Shown here: one piece after another, positions 43,908 through 52,112 of the stretch
Layout: each line of letters opens with the position of its first letter
Position numbering within the stretch: position 1 is the stretch's first letter
Source of the DNA: Streptomyces atratus
GTDB taxonomy: Bacteria; Actinomycetota; Actinomycetes; Streptomycetales; Streptomycetaceae
DNA length: 64,000 nt
Direction: 5' to 3'
Assembly: GCF_014648655.1 (NCBI RefSeq)
Contig: NZ_BMRN01000020.1
Location: forward strand, 1 to 64,000
Program-made: the position numbers and the translations under genes
The notes under the pieces: model-generated
The model's database searches: none
The model's input: only the letters and a program-made list of their open reading frames with translations
What the model was told of the DNA's origin: nothing

Positions 43908-45302
43908 GTGCGCACCCGGCTGCTTCCCCTGCTCATCATTCTCATGGCGAGCGTGTTGCTCGCCCTCGGCTTCCCGCTGGCCGTCAGCGTGGCCGGCGCC
44001 CAGCAGCAACGCGTCGTCATCGACCGCATCGACGACACGGCACGCTTCGCCGCGCTCGCCCAGTTCATCGCCGAGCGGACCCCCGGTTACGACGAGAGGC
44101 GCCGCACCCTGCGGAGCGAACTCGACACCTACGCATCGGTGTACGGCATCCGTGCCGGTGTCTTCTACCGCGACGACAGCGCCATGGCCAAGGCCCCGGT
44201 CACCTGGCAGCTCCCGATCGAGGGGGAGGGGAGAGAGGCCTTCAAGGAGGCGCTCCTGGGGCGTCGCAGCCACGATCCGCCGCAGGTCTGGCCCTGGCAG
44301 CGGGGCAGGGTCGTCGTCGCCTCACCTGTCGTACGGGACGGCGACGTCGTCGCCGTCGTGGTCATCGACTCGCCCACCTCCGAAATGCGCGCACGCACGC
44401 TGCGCGGCTGGTTGCTCATCGCGGCCGGCGAAGTCGTCGCGATGCTGGTGGCGGTCGGCGCAGCGATCCGGCTCACCGGCTGGGTACTGCTGCCCGTACG
44501 GACCCTGGACGCGGCCACCCACGACATCGCCAGCGGCCGGATGCGATCCCGGGTCGCGGCCTCCGGAGGGCCGCCGGAACTCAGGCGCCTGGCCCGCTCG
44601 TTCAATGAAATGGCCGACAACGTCGAGGACGTGCTGGAGCAGCAGCGCGCCTTCGTCGCCGACGCCTCGCACCAGTTGCGCAACCCCCTTGCCGCGCTGC
44701 TGCTGCGGATCGAGCTCCTCGCGCTCGAACTCCCGGAGGGCAACGAGGAGATTGCCTCCGTGCGCACGGAGGGCAAGCGCCTCGGACAGGTTCTCGACGA
44801 CCTGCTCGACCTGGCGCTGGCCGAACACGCCGATGCCGATCTGCAGCTCACGGACATAGGCGCACTCACCGCGGAACGCGTCGCTTCCTGGCGGCCGGTC
44901 GCCGAGGAGAAGGGAGTGCGGCTCAGGGCGGACGGCTCATCCGCCGTGACCGCCTGGGCGGACCCCATCGCCCTGTCGAGCGCTCTCGACGCCATCATCG
45001 ACAACGCCCTGAAATTCACCCCCGCCGACGAAGAGGTCCTCGTCACGGTCGCCTCCGGCCGCGATGACGTCACGGTCGTCGTCGCCGACCGCGGACCGGG
45101 CCTCACCGCACAGGAGATGGAGCGCGTCGGCGACCGCTTCTGGCGCAGCGCCCAGCATCAGAACGTGAAGGGTTCCGGCCTCGGGCTCTCCATCTCCCAG
45201 GCCCTCCTGGTGGCGGGCGGCGGCTCCATCGGCTATGCCGCCCATGAGCCGCACGGGCTGCGGGTGACGGTGTCGGTGCCACGCCAGGGCCCGCAGGGCT
45301 GA
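43908..45302 (+). CDS. Sensor histidine kinase, partner of the preceding regulator
   Basis: A 464-residue membrane kinase. A signal-anchor helix (about 5-28), a periplasmic sensor of ~135 residues and a second helix (about 165-190) are followed by HAMP (about 192-245), HisKA with His255 in ADASHQLRNPL, and HATPase (N box IIDNALKFTP, G boxes DRGPGL and GSGLGLS). GTG 43908 is 15 bp after the regulator, so both are in one operon. The ligand is not evident. It is convergent with the TAXI protein gene (52-bp gap). Confidence 0.92.
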   Translation: MRTRLLPLLIILMASVLLALGFPLAVSVAGAQQQRVVIDRIDDTARFAALAQFIAERTPGYDERRRTLRSELDTYASVYGIRAGVFYRDDSAMAKAPVTWQLPIEGEGREAFKEALLGRRSHDPPQVWPWQRGRVVVASPVVRDGDVVAVVVIDSPTSEMRARTLRGWLLIAAGEVVAMLVAVGAAIRLTGWVLLPVRTLDAATHDIASGRMRSRVAASGGPPELRRLARSFNEMADNVEDVLEQQRAFVADASHQLRNPLAALLLRIELLALELPEGNEEIASVRTEGKRLGQVLDDLLDLALAEHADADLQLTDIGALTAERVASWRPVAEEKGVRLRADGSSAVTAWADPIALSSALDAIIDNALKFTPADEEVLVTVASGRDDVTVVVADRGPGLTAQEMERVGDRFWRSAQHQNVKGSGLGLSISQALLVAGGGSIGYAAHEPHGLRVTVSVPRQGPQG

Positions 45303-45354
45303 GCGCGGACGGGAGAGGGGCCGGCCCGGGGATCGGATGGAGCGGTGCTGGGGA

Positions 45355-46353
45355 TCAGGGCTTGACCGAGCGGTAGTAGCGCTTGGCCCCTTCGTGCAGC
45401 GGCAGCGGATCGGTGTAGATCGCCGTACGCAGATCCACCAGCTGGGCCGCGTGCACCTCGCGCCCGATCCGGTCCCGGCTGTCGATCACGGTCCGGGTGA
45501 ACGCCTCGGTCATCGCCGGATCCGTACGGTCCGTGGTCACCAGCACATTGGCGACCGCCACCGTCGGCACCGCCTGACCCTGCTGCGCATTGCGGTAGGC
45601 ATCGGCGGGCATCACGGCCGACCGGTAGTAGCGGGCGGCCCCGCCCACGGCCTGAAGCTCCTTGATCAGCGGGGCCTCCAGCGGCACCAGCCGGATCGCG
45701 AACCGGTCCGACAGCTCCTGCACGGCGGAGGTGGGCAGTCCACCGGACCAGAAGAAGGCATCGATCCGGCCGTTCTCCAGCTCTTTCGGCATGGTGTCGA
45801 TGCCATTGGGGACCGGCGTCACGTCGTCGGTGGGATCGAGTCCGGCGGCCGTCATCAGCCGGTCGGCGATCAGCCGTACGCCCGAACCCGGCTGCCCCAC
45901 CCCGACGCGTTTGCCGATCAGGTCCGAGACCTTCCGCACCTCCGAGTCCCGGGGCACGACCAGCTGGATGTAGTCGTCGTACAGCCGCACACAGCCCCGC
46001 AGCCGGTCGGCGCCGGGCTTGCCGCTGCGCAGATAGGTGGCGAGGGCATCGGCGGTGGCGATGGTGAAGTCGGCCTTGCCGGTCGCCACCCGCGTGATGT
46101 TCTGCTGCGATCCCTCACTGGTCTGCAGCCGTATCGACACCTGGGGCAGATCCCTGGCCAGGTCCCCCTTGAGCCGCTCGCCGTAGCGCTGGTAGACGCC
46201 GCTGCGTACGCCGGTACTGAAGGTCAGCGCGCCGCTCGGCGCCGGTTCCCCGAGCGGGAGCAGCCACCACAGCAGCAGCCCGAGCACGACGACGAGGGCG
46301 GCGCACGCCTGAAGGGTGCGGCGCCGGCCGATACGGGACAGTGCCTGGAGCAT
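45355..46353 (-). CDS. TAXI-family TRAP transporter solute-binding protein
   Basis: A 332-residue extracytoplasmic binding protein. A membrane anchor (about 14-34, ACAALVVVLGLLLWWLLPLG) without a lipobox Cys holds it to the membrane. The TAXI fold is recognisable: FSTGVRSGVYQRYGERLKG, QTSEGSQQNITRVATGKADFTIATADAL, KRVGVGQPGSGVRLIADRLM, and DAFFWSGGLPTSAVQELSDRF. TAXI proteins normally feed a fused DctQM permease; none is encoded next door. ATG 46353 is chosen at the start of the anchor region. The gene is convergent with the sensor kinase. Confidence 0.9.
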   Translation of the reverse strand: MLQALSRIGRRRTLQACAALVVVLGLLLWWLLPLGEPAPSGALTFSTGVRSGVYQRYGERLKGDLARDLPQVSIRLQTSEGSQQNITRVATGKADFTIATADALATYLRSGKPGADRLRGCVRLYDDYIQLVVPRDSEVRKVSDLIGKRVGVGQPGSGVRLIADRLMTAAGLDPTDDVTPVPNGIDTMPKELENGRIDAFFWSGGLPTSAVQELSDRFAIRLVPLEAPLIKELQAVGGAARYYRSAVMPADAYRNAQQGQAVPTVAVANVLVTTDRTDPAMTEAFTRTVIDSRDRIGREVHAAQLVDLRTAIYTDPLPLHEGAKRYYRSVKP

Positions 46354-46504
46354 GGCGGCGATCCTGCCAGCCCGCCGGGGCGATGACCAGGGCCGGGCCC
46401 CGGTGGCCCGGCGCCTCGGTGTCCGCACCCGGACACAGGGGCCGTGAGCCCGGCCGAAGAGGTATTCATCATCGCGGCCCGATCGGAGCCCTTACCCTGG
46501 ACGG

Positions 46505-48028
46505 GTGAGCGGCAACGACGTGGCTGGTGGAGTAGTGGACGGTTTGAAGACGTACGAGGTGCGCACCTACGGGTGCCAGATGAACGTCCATGACTCCGAG
46601 CGGCTGTCGGGGCTGCTGGAGGACGCGGGTTACGTACGTGCCGCCGAGGGCTCCGACGGCGACGCCGACGTCGTCGTCTTCAACACCTGCGCGGTGCGGG
46701 AGAACGCCGACAACAAGCTCTACGGCAATCTCGGCCGGCTCGCACCGATGAAGACCAAGCGGCCCGGTATGCAGATCGCCGTCGGTGGCTGCCTGGCGCA
46801 GAAGGACCGCGACACCATCGTCGAGCGGGCCCCCTGGGTGGATGTCGTCTTCGGTACGCACAACATCGGCAAGCTGCCGGTACTGCTGGAGCGCGCCCGT
46901 ATCCAGGAGGAGGCGCAGATCGAGATCGCCGAATCCCTGGAGGCGTTCCCCTCCACGCTCCCCACCCGCCGCGAGTCCGCCTACGCGGCGTGGGTCTCCA
47001 TCTCCGTCGGCTGCAACAACACCTGCACCTTCTGCATCGTCCCGGCGTTGCGCGGCAAGGAGAAGGACCGCCGCACCGGCGACATCCTCGCCGAGATCGA
47101 GGCACTGGTCGCCGAGGGCGTCTCGGAGATCACCCTGCTCGGCCAGAACGTGAACGCGTACGGCTCCGACATCGGCGACCGCGAGGCCTTCTCCAAGCTG
47201 CTGCGTGCCTGCGGGAAGATCGAGGGCCTGGAGCGGGTCCGTTTCACCTCGCCGCACCCCCGCGACTTCACGGACGACGTGATCGCGGCGATGGCCGAGA
47301 CGCCCAATGTGATGCCCCAGCTGCACATGCCGATGCAGTCGGGCTCGGACACGATCCTCAAGGCGATGCGGCGCTCGTACCGGCAGGAGCGCTTCCTCGG
47401 CATCATCGAGAAGGTGCGCGCCGCGATGCCGGACGCCGCCATCTCCACCGACATCATCGTGGGCTTCCCCGGCGAGACCGAGGAGGACTTCGAGCAGACC
47501 ATGCACGCGGTCCGCGAGGCGCGCTTCGCCAACGCCTTCACTTTCCAGTACTCCAAGCGCCCCGGAACCCCGGCCGCCGAGATGGAGGGGCAGATCCCCA
47601 AGGAGGTCGTCCAGGAGCGGTACATGCGCCTGTCGGCCCTCCAGGAGGAGATCTCCTGGGAGGAGAACAAGAAGCAGGTCGGCCGAACGCTGGAGATCAT
47701 GGTCGCGGAGGGCGAGGGCCGCAAGGACGGCGCCACCCACCGCCTCTCCGGCCGCGCCCCCGACAACCGCCTGGTCCACTTCACCAAGCCGGACGAGGAA
47801 GTGCGTCCGGGCGATGTGGTGACCGTCGAGATCACCTACGCGGCCCCGCACCACCTCCTCGCCGAGGGCGTTGCGGTGGGCGTACGGCGGACCCGGGCCG
47901 GGGACGCCTGGGAGAAGCGCACCGCCACCGAGGCCGCCAAGCCTGCCGGGGTGATGCTCGGGCTGCCCGGTATCGGCGCCCCGGCGCCGCTGCCGGCCGC
48001 TGCGGCCCCCGGCTGCGGCTGCGACTGA
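46505..48028 (+). CDS. miaB: tRNA-2-methylthio-N6-dimethylallyladenosine synthase MiaB
   Basis: A 507-residue radical-SAM methylthiotransferase acting on A37 of tRNAs reading UNN codons. The N-terminal cluster cysteines lie in TYGCQMNVHDSE, FNTCAVRENADNK and VGGCLAQKD; the radical-SAM cluster is CNNTCTFC and a TRAM domain closes the core. It follows on the prenyl group added by MiaA (49497), with the two genes 1.5 kb apart, as is usual in actinobacteria. The C-terminus ends in PGCGCD after an Ala/Pro-rich tail. GTG 46505 gives the family length. Confidence 0.95.
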   Translation: MSGNDVAGGVVDGLKTYEVRTYGCQMNVHDSERLSGLLEDAGYVRAAEGSDGDADVVVFNTCAVRENADNKLYGNLGRLAPMKTKRPGMQIAVGGCLAQKDRDTIVERAPWVDVVFGTHNIGKLPVLLERARIQEEAQIEIAESLEAFPSTLPTRRESAYAAWVSISVGCNNTCTFCIVPALRGKEKDRRTGDILAEIEALVAEGVSEITLLGQNVNAYGSDIGDREAFSKLLRACGKIEGLERVRFTSPHPRDFTDDVIAAMAETPNVMPQLHMPMQSGSDTILKAMRRSYRQERFLGIIEKVRAAMPDAAISTDIIVGFPGETEEDFEQTMHAVREARFANAFTFQYSKRPGTPAAEMEGQIPKEVVQERYMRLSALQEEISWEENKKQVGRTLEIMVAEGEGRKDGATHRLSGRAPDNRLVHFTKPDEEVRPGDVVTVEITYAAPHHLLAEGVAVGVRRTRAGDAWEKRTATEAAKPAGVMLGLPGIGAPAPLPAAAAPGCGCD

Positions 48029-48096
48029 CACCGGCCGGACGCAGACGGCGGCGGTGGCCGATGGACGCACCGCGCCCAAGCAGTACGCTGCCCACC

Positions 48097-48810
48097 ATGC
48101 TTGTCGCCGCCGCTGTCTGCCCCTGCCCGCCCCTGCTGGTACCCGAGGTCGCCGCCGGTGCCGCGCCCGAGCTCGATGCGCTGCGGGACGCCTGCGCCGA
48201 TGCCCTCGGCGTGCTCACCGCCGCCCGGCCGGATCTGCTGATCGTGATCGGGCCCGCGGACCGCGCGGGGCGTGGCCCGCATCCCGAGGGGGCCACCGGC
48301 ACTTTCAAGGGCTTCGGCGTCGACCTCGATGTACGGCTGGGCCGCGAAAAGGGGCCGGTGGCCGACCGCCCGCTTCCGCCGTCCCTCGCCGTCGGTGCCT
48401 GGCTGCTCGCCCGCGCGAAATGGGCCGAGGCGCCGGTCGAAGGGCTCGGCGTGGGGGAGCCGCTCGAAACCGGTCGCTGCACCAGCACCGGACGGGACCT
48501 GGCCGCCAGGGCGGACCGGGTGGCCCTGCTGGTGATGGGCGACGGCAGCGCCTGCCGCACGCTCAAGGCCCCCGGCTATCTGGACGACCGAGCCGAGGCG
48601 TTCGATGCGGCGGCCGCCCATGCGCTGGGCGCGGCGGACCGCGATGCGCTGATCGCGCTGGACGAGTCGCTGGCATACGAACTGAAAGCGGCGGGCCGGG
48701 CGCCCTGGCAGGTGCTCGCGGGTGCGGCCGAGGGGGCGGGCCTGGGTGGACAGCTGCTGTACGAGGACGCCCCGTACGGCGTGGGCTACCTGGTCGCCAC
48801 CTGGTCCTGA
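48097..48810 (+). CDS. Class III extradiol dioxygenase-like (LigB superfamily) protein
   Basis: A 237-residue protein with the LigB-like fold (LVAAAVCPCPPLLVPEVAAG ... PDLLIVIGPADRAGRG ... VALLVMGDGSACRT ... APYGVGYLVATW). The iron-binding His/Glu residues of true ring-cleaving enzymes are not obvious, so an enzymatic role is uncertain. It is conserved between miaB and miaA in Streptomyces. ATG 48097 is favoured by homology; ATG 48061 is in frame. TACGCT seven bases before 48097 could make it leaderless. Confidence 0.75.
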   Translation: MLVAAAVCPCPPLLVPEVAAGAAPELDALRDACADALGVLTAARPDLLIVIGPADRAGRGPHPEGATGTFKGFGVDLDVRLGREKGPVADRPLPPSLAVGAWLLARAKWAEAPVEGLGVGEPLETGRCTSTGRDLAARADRVALLVMGDGSACRTLKAPGYLDDRAEAFDAAAAHALGAADRDALIALDESLAYELKAAGRAPWQVLAGAAEGAGLGGQLLYEDAPYGVGYLVATWS

Positions 48811-48846
48811 GCCCCGTCCGTACCCTCGCCCGAGCGGATACGGCCG

Positions 48847-48878
48847 ACGGCCGTGCAGCGTCGTCGCTCCACGGCCGT
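48847..48878. terminator. Inverted repeat between convergent genes
   Basis: ACGGCCGTG (48847-48855) and CACGGCCGT (48870-48878) are separated by 14 bases. They lie between two converging genes and could end transcription from either side. Confidence 0.55.
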
Positions 48879-48902
48879 CCGTCGGGCTTGATCAGTTGAT
48901 GT

Positions 48903-49199
48903 TCAGGAAGCGGGCGGCGTACCCGGCGGCGTTTCGCCCGGCGTGCCCGGCGGCGTACCGCCTTCGTCGTGCTTGGTACCACCCTCGTCGTGCTTGTGGG
49001 ACAGGCGCTCGACCGCTTCCTTGGCCTTCTTCGTGCCGGACTCGATCTTGTCGCTGTACTTGCCCTTGGTCTTTTGGTCGACCGTCCGTGCGGCCTTGTC
49101 GAGCCCTTGGTCGATCTTGTGCCCGTGCTGATGCGCGAGATCGCCGACCTTGTCCTTGGCGGGGCTCAATTTGGCCTTCAAATTGTCCAGGAAGCCCAT
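48903..49199 (-). CDS. MT0933-type antitoxin-like protein
   Basis: A 98-residue protein. The first ~60 residues (MGFLDNLKAKLSPAKDKVGDLAHQHGHKIDQGLDKAARTVDQKTKGKY in short) match the MT0933_antitox family, a Lys/Asp-rich amphipathic helix protein, and the tail is two degenerate KHDEGGT / PPGTPGET repeats. No toxin gene adjoins it, so whether it acts as an antitoxin is unknown; the family is widespread and may have another role. ATG 49199 follows GGGAAGG. An unusual hairpin plus T6 element lies ~100 bp upstream on the same strand. Confidence 0.78.
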   Translation of the reverse strand: MGFLDNLKAKLSPAKDKVGDLAHQHGHKIDQGLDKAARTVDQKTKGKYSDKIESGTKKAKEAVERLSHKHDEGGTKHDEGGTPPGTPGETPPGTPPAS

Positions 49200-49298
49200 C
49201 GGGCACCTTCCCTGCTGGGGGACTAGGGTCGGGCGTCCTCTCCGACCTTGCTGCCGCCGGCCTCATCAGGCGGTCCTGAGAGTGAACGGCAAACCGTG

Positions 49299-49341
49299 AA
49301 AAAACGCCCGTATTCACTTACGAATTCTACTGGTACGGGCG
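49299..49341 (-). terminator. Hairpin with T6 tail on the minus strand (attenuator or small-RNA end)
   Basis: Read on the minus strand: CGCCCGTA (49341-49334), a 21-base AT-rich loop, TACGGGCG (49312-49305) and then TTTTTT. This is the form of an intrinsic terminator, and T runs of this kind are rare in this GC-rich genome. It lies 100 bp upstream of the antitoxin-like gene on its strand, with no gene upstream on that strand to terminate. Confidence 0.6.
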
Positions 49342-49496
49342 AAGATTCGCGCCGCTCGGAGCGACGCACCCGGCTGCTCGCCCTGCCCCGGGGCGGGCGC
49401 ACGGGGGCTTGTGACCGGAACGGCGGACGACTCCCGTTCGGAGCCGGTCGCCCGACTCGTTCCGGAAGAGGGCCGGAGGTTTGCGAGACTGGGGCG

Positions 49497-50435
49497 GTGA
49501 GAAGTTCAGCTCCCGCACCGCGGGTCATCACCGTCGTCGGTCCCACTGCAGCCGGAAAGTCCGATCTGGGGGTATTCCTTGCTCAGCAGCTCGACGGCGA
49601 AGTGGTCAACGCCGACTCCATGCAGCTCTACCGGGGGATGGATATCGGCACTGCGAAGCTGACGCTCTCCGAACGTGGAGACGTTCCGCACCACCTGCTG
49701 GACATCTGGGACGTCACCGAGACCGCCAGCGTCGCCGAGTACCAGCGGCTGGCCCGCGCCGAGATCGACCGGCTGCTCGCCGCAGGCCGTACCCCCGTCC
49801 TGGTCGGCGGCTCCGGGCTCTATGTGAAAGGTGCCATCGACGCCCTGGAGTTCCCCGGCACGGATCCCGGCGTACGGGCCAGGCTGGAGGAGGAACTGGT
49901 CGAGCGCGGCTCCGGGGCACTGCACGCCCGGCTCGCGGCCGCCGATCCCGAAGCGGGCCGGGCCATCCTGGCGAGCAACGGCCGCCGAATCGTCAGGGCC
50001 CTCGAAGTCATCGAGATCACCGGCAAGCCCTTCACCGCCAATCTCCCCGGTAACGATGCGGTGTACGACACCGTCCAGATCGGCGTCGACGTGGCCCGCC
50101 CCGAGCTCGACGAACGCATCGCTCTGAGGGTCGACCGGATGTGGACGGCCGGACTCGTGGACGAGGTGCGCGCCCTGGAGGCACACGGTCTGCGCGAAGG
50201 ACGGACCGCGTCCAGGGCGCTCGGCTACCAGCAGGTGCTCGCCGCGCTGGCCCAGGAGTGCACCGAGGACGAGGCGCGTGCCGAGACCGTACGCGCCACC
50301 AAACGATTCGCGCGCCGTCAGGACTCATGGTTCCGCCGCGACCCACGGGTCCACTGGCTGAATGGCGCCGTGGAGCACCGCGGGGAACTCCCGCACCAGG
50401 CGCTGGCGTTGGTCGAACGAGCGGTTACAGCCTGA
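49497..50435 (+). CDS. miaA: tRNA dimethylallyltransferase MiaA
   Basis: A 312-residue enzyme that adds a dimethylallyl group to A37 of tRNAs, the step before MiaB. The P-loop is GPTAAGKS (15-22); DSMQLYRGMDIGTAK, VGGSGLYV and the tRNA-contacting ALGYQQV and RRQDSWFR are present. GTG 49497 lies close before the P-loop; earlier in-frame starts read a non-conserved head. It is divergent from the antitoxin-like gene with a 297-bp gap. Confidence 0.95.
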   Translation: MRSSAPAPRVITVVGPTAAGKSDLGVFLAQQLDGEVVNADSMQLYRGMDIGTAKLTLSERGDVPHHLLDIWDVTETASVAEYQRLARAEIDRLLAAGRTPVLVGGSGLYVKGAIDALEFPGTDPGVRARLEEELVERGSGALHARLAAADPEAGRAILASNGRRIVRALEVIEITGKPFTANLPGNDAVYDTVQIGVDVARPELDERIALRVDRMWTAGLVDEVRALEAHGLREGRTASRALGYQQVLAALAQECTEDEARAETVRATKRFARRQDSWFRRDPRVHWLNGAVEHRGELPHQALALVERAVTA

Positions 50436-50542
50436 TCACGTGATGGCATCGGGAAGCCCTGCCCGTCATTTCGGTGACCGGGAGCGTGCCATCATCGAGC
50501 ATCGATCGACCAGTGGAGTCCGAGTTGGGAGGGCGCGTGGCG

Positions 50543-50980
50543 ATGGAGGCCGGCCCTCGCGACACAGAACAAGACGCACCGGACACGCTGCACGAGGCAG
50601 GACGCTTGAGCCCCGACGGGCCCGATGAGCTCGAAGTGACCCCCGAGGTCGAGGTCGAGCTGCGGCCCGCGCGGCGTCTGCGCATCTGGCAGCTCGCACC
50701 GATTGTCATGCTTGCCGCCGTGGGATCGCTGATGTTCGCGTTCCCGCTGGCCTTCGAGTTCGGCGACGGCGGCGCGGTCGTCGCCATGCTGGGTCTGCTG
50801 ATCAGCTGTTGCGCCGCGGGCTGGGGCATGATGGCCGCCCGCCGCGTGGGTTACACCTGGCCCGGGCTGCCGCAGCGGGGCTCGGGCGAGCGATCCGACT
50901 GGCGCGTGATCGCGCTGTACGTCGCCGTGTGCGCCGCACTGGTCGCACTGGCCGTCTGGCGCGTGGCACGGCTCCGCTGA
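50543..50980 (+). CDS. Small membrane protein of unknown function
   Basis: A 145-residue protein with three predicted helices (about 55-75 QLAPIVMLAAVGSLMFAFPL, 80-100 VVAMLGLLISCCAAGW, 122-142 VIALYVAVCAALVALAVW) behind an acidic head (DTEQDAPDTLHEAGRLSP). I recognise no family; it is conserved between miaA and dapF in Streptomyces. ATG 50543 is chosen because GGGAGGG lies nine bases upstream; GTG 50537 is too close to that site. Confidence 0.7.
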   Translation: MEAGPRDTEQDAPDTLHEAGRLSPDGPDELEVTPEVEVELRPARRLRIWQLAPIVMLAAVGSLMFAFPLAFEFGDGGAVVAMLGLLISCCAAGWGMMAARRVGYTWPGLPQRGSGERSDWRVIALYVAVCAALVALAVWRVARLR

Positions 50981-51099
50981 CGGACGCGGCACCACCACCG
51001 GCGTGATGTCCGGCTTCCGCCCGGTGTGCTGCCCGTCTCCTGTCCTGTGCGCCCGGGCCGGTTTCGGCGGCTGTCGGTGCCACCTCGTACAGTTGCCCT

Positions 51100-51972
51100 G
51101 TGAGCACCTCGCAGATCGCCTTCCTCAAGGGCCACGGCACCGAGAACGACTTCGTGATCGTCCCCGACCCGGACAACGCCCTCGACCTGCCTGCCTCCGC
51201 CGTCGCCCGGCTGTGCGACCGCCGGGCCGGTATCGGAGGTGACGGGCTGCTGCACGTCGTGCGGTCCGCCGCGCACCCGGAGGCGCGGGCCATGGCGGGC
51301 GAGGCCGAGTGGTTCATGGACTATCGCAACGCCGACGGCTCGATCGCCGAGATGTGCGGCAACGGCGTACGGGTCTTCGCCGGCTATCTGCAGCGTGCCG
51401 GGCATGTCGAGGAGGGTGACCTCGCCGTCGCGACGCGGGGCGGTGTGAAGAAGGTGCACATCGCCAAGGGCGGTGACATCACGGTCTCCATGGGACGCGC
51501 GCTCCTCCCCGGGGAAGGCGTCACGGTCAGCCTGGACGGCCGCAGCTGGGACGCCCGCAATGTGAACATGGGCAATCCGCACGCGGTCGCCTTCGTCGAC
51601 GACCTGGCGCACGCCGGCGATCTGCTCTCCGCGCCGCCGTTCAGCCCCGCGGCCGTCTACCCCGACGGTGTCAACATCGAATTCGTCGTGGACCGCGGAC
51701 CGCGCCATGTCGCGATGCGGGTCCATGAGCGCGGTTCGGGCGAGACCCGCTCCTGCGGCACGGGCGCCTGCGCCGTGGCCGTCGCCGCGGCCCGCAGGGA
51801 CGGCGCCGACCCCGCGGAGACCGGCACCCCGGTCACGTACACGGTGGATCTGCCCGGGGGCACCCTCGTGATCACCGAGCGGCCGGACGGCGAGATCGAG
51901 ATGACCGGAGCCGCCGTGATCGTCGCCGAGGGCTTGGTCGACTCCGCCTGGCTCGAAACGGCGATCGGCTAG
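51100..51972 (+). CDS. dapF: Diaminopimelate epimerase
   Basis: A 290-residue enzyme that turns LL- into meso-diaminopimelate for lysine and (in other bacteria) cell wall. Streptomyces walls use the LL form, so here it mainly serves lysine synthesis. The two catalytic cysteines are visible: Cys86 in EMCGNGVRVF and Cys219 in SCGTGACA, which flank the two lobes. GTG 51100 is immediately before the conserved FLKGHGTENDF. It lies upstream of rshA with a 140-bp gap. Confidence 0.95.
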   Translation: MSTSQIAFLKGHGTENDFVIVPDPDNALDLPASAVARLCDRRAGIGGDGLLHVVRSAAHPEARAMAGEAEWFMDYRNADGSIAEMCGNGVRVFAGYLQRAGHVEEGDLAVATRGGVKKVHIAKGGDITVSMGRALLPGEGVTVSLDGRSWDARNVNMGNPHAVAFVDDLAHAGDLLSAPPFSPAAVYPDGVNIEFVVDRGPRHVAMRVHERGSGETRSCGTGACAVAVAAARRDGADPAETGTPVTYTVDLPGGTLVITERPDGEIEMTGAAVIVAEGLVDSAWLETAIG

Positions 51973-52112
51973 AGCTTCGCTCGAATGGGTGATCCGTTTC
52001 ACGCTGGGCGAGAGCCGGACTCCGCCGCGTGGTGGGCTCGGTAGCATCAAGCACCGGCCCGGAGGCGCGTCCGCACCTCCCCACCGCCGGTCGACGTCGC
52101 CGGAGGTGCCCC

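Noticed and set aside
50435..50444. CACGTG-containing palindrome ATCACGTGAT at the miaA stop
   Set aside because: Ten-base palindromes with common words arise by chance and it lies on a stop codon; no regulatory claim is justified.
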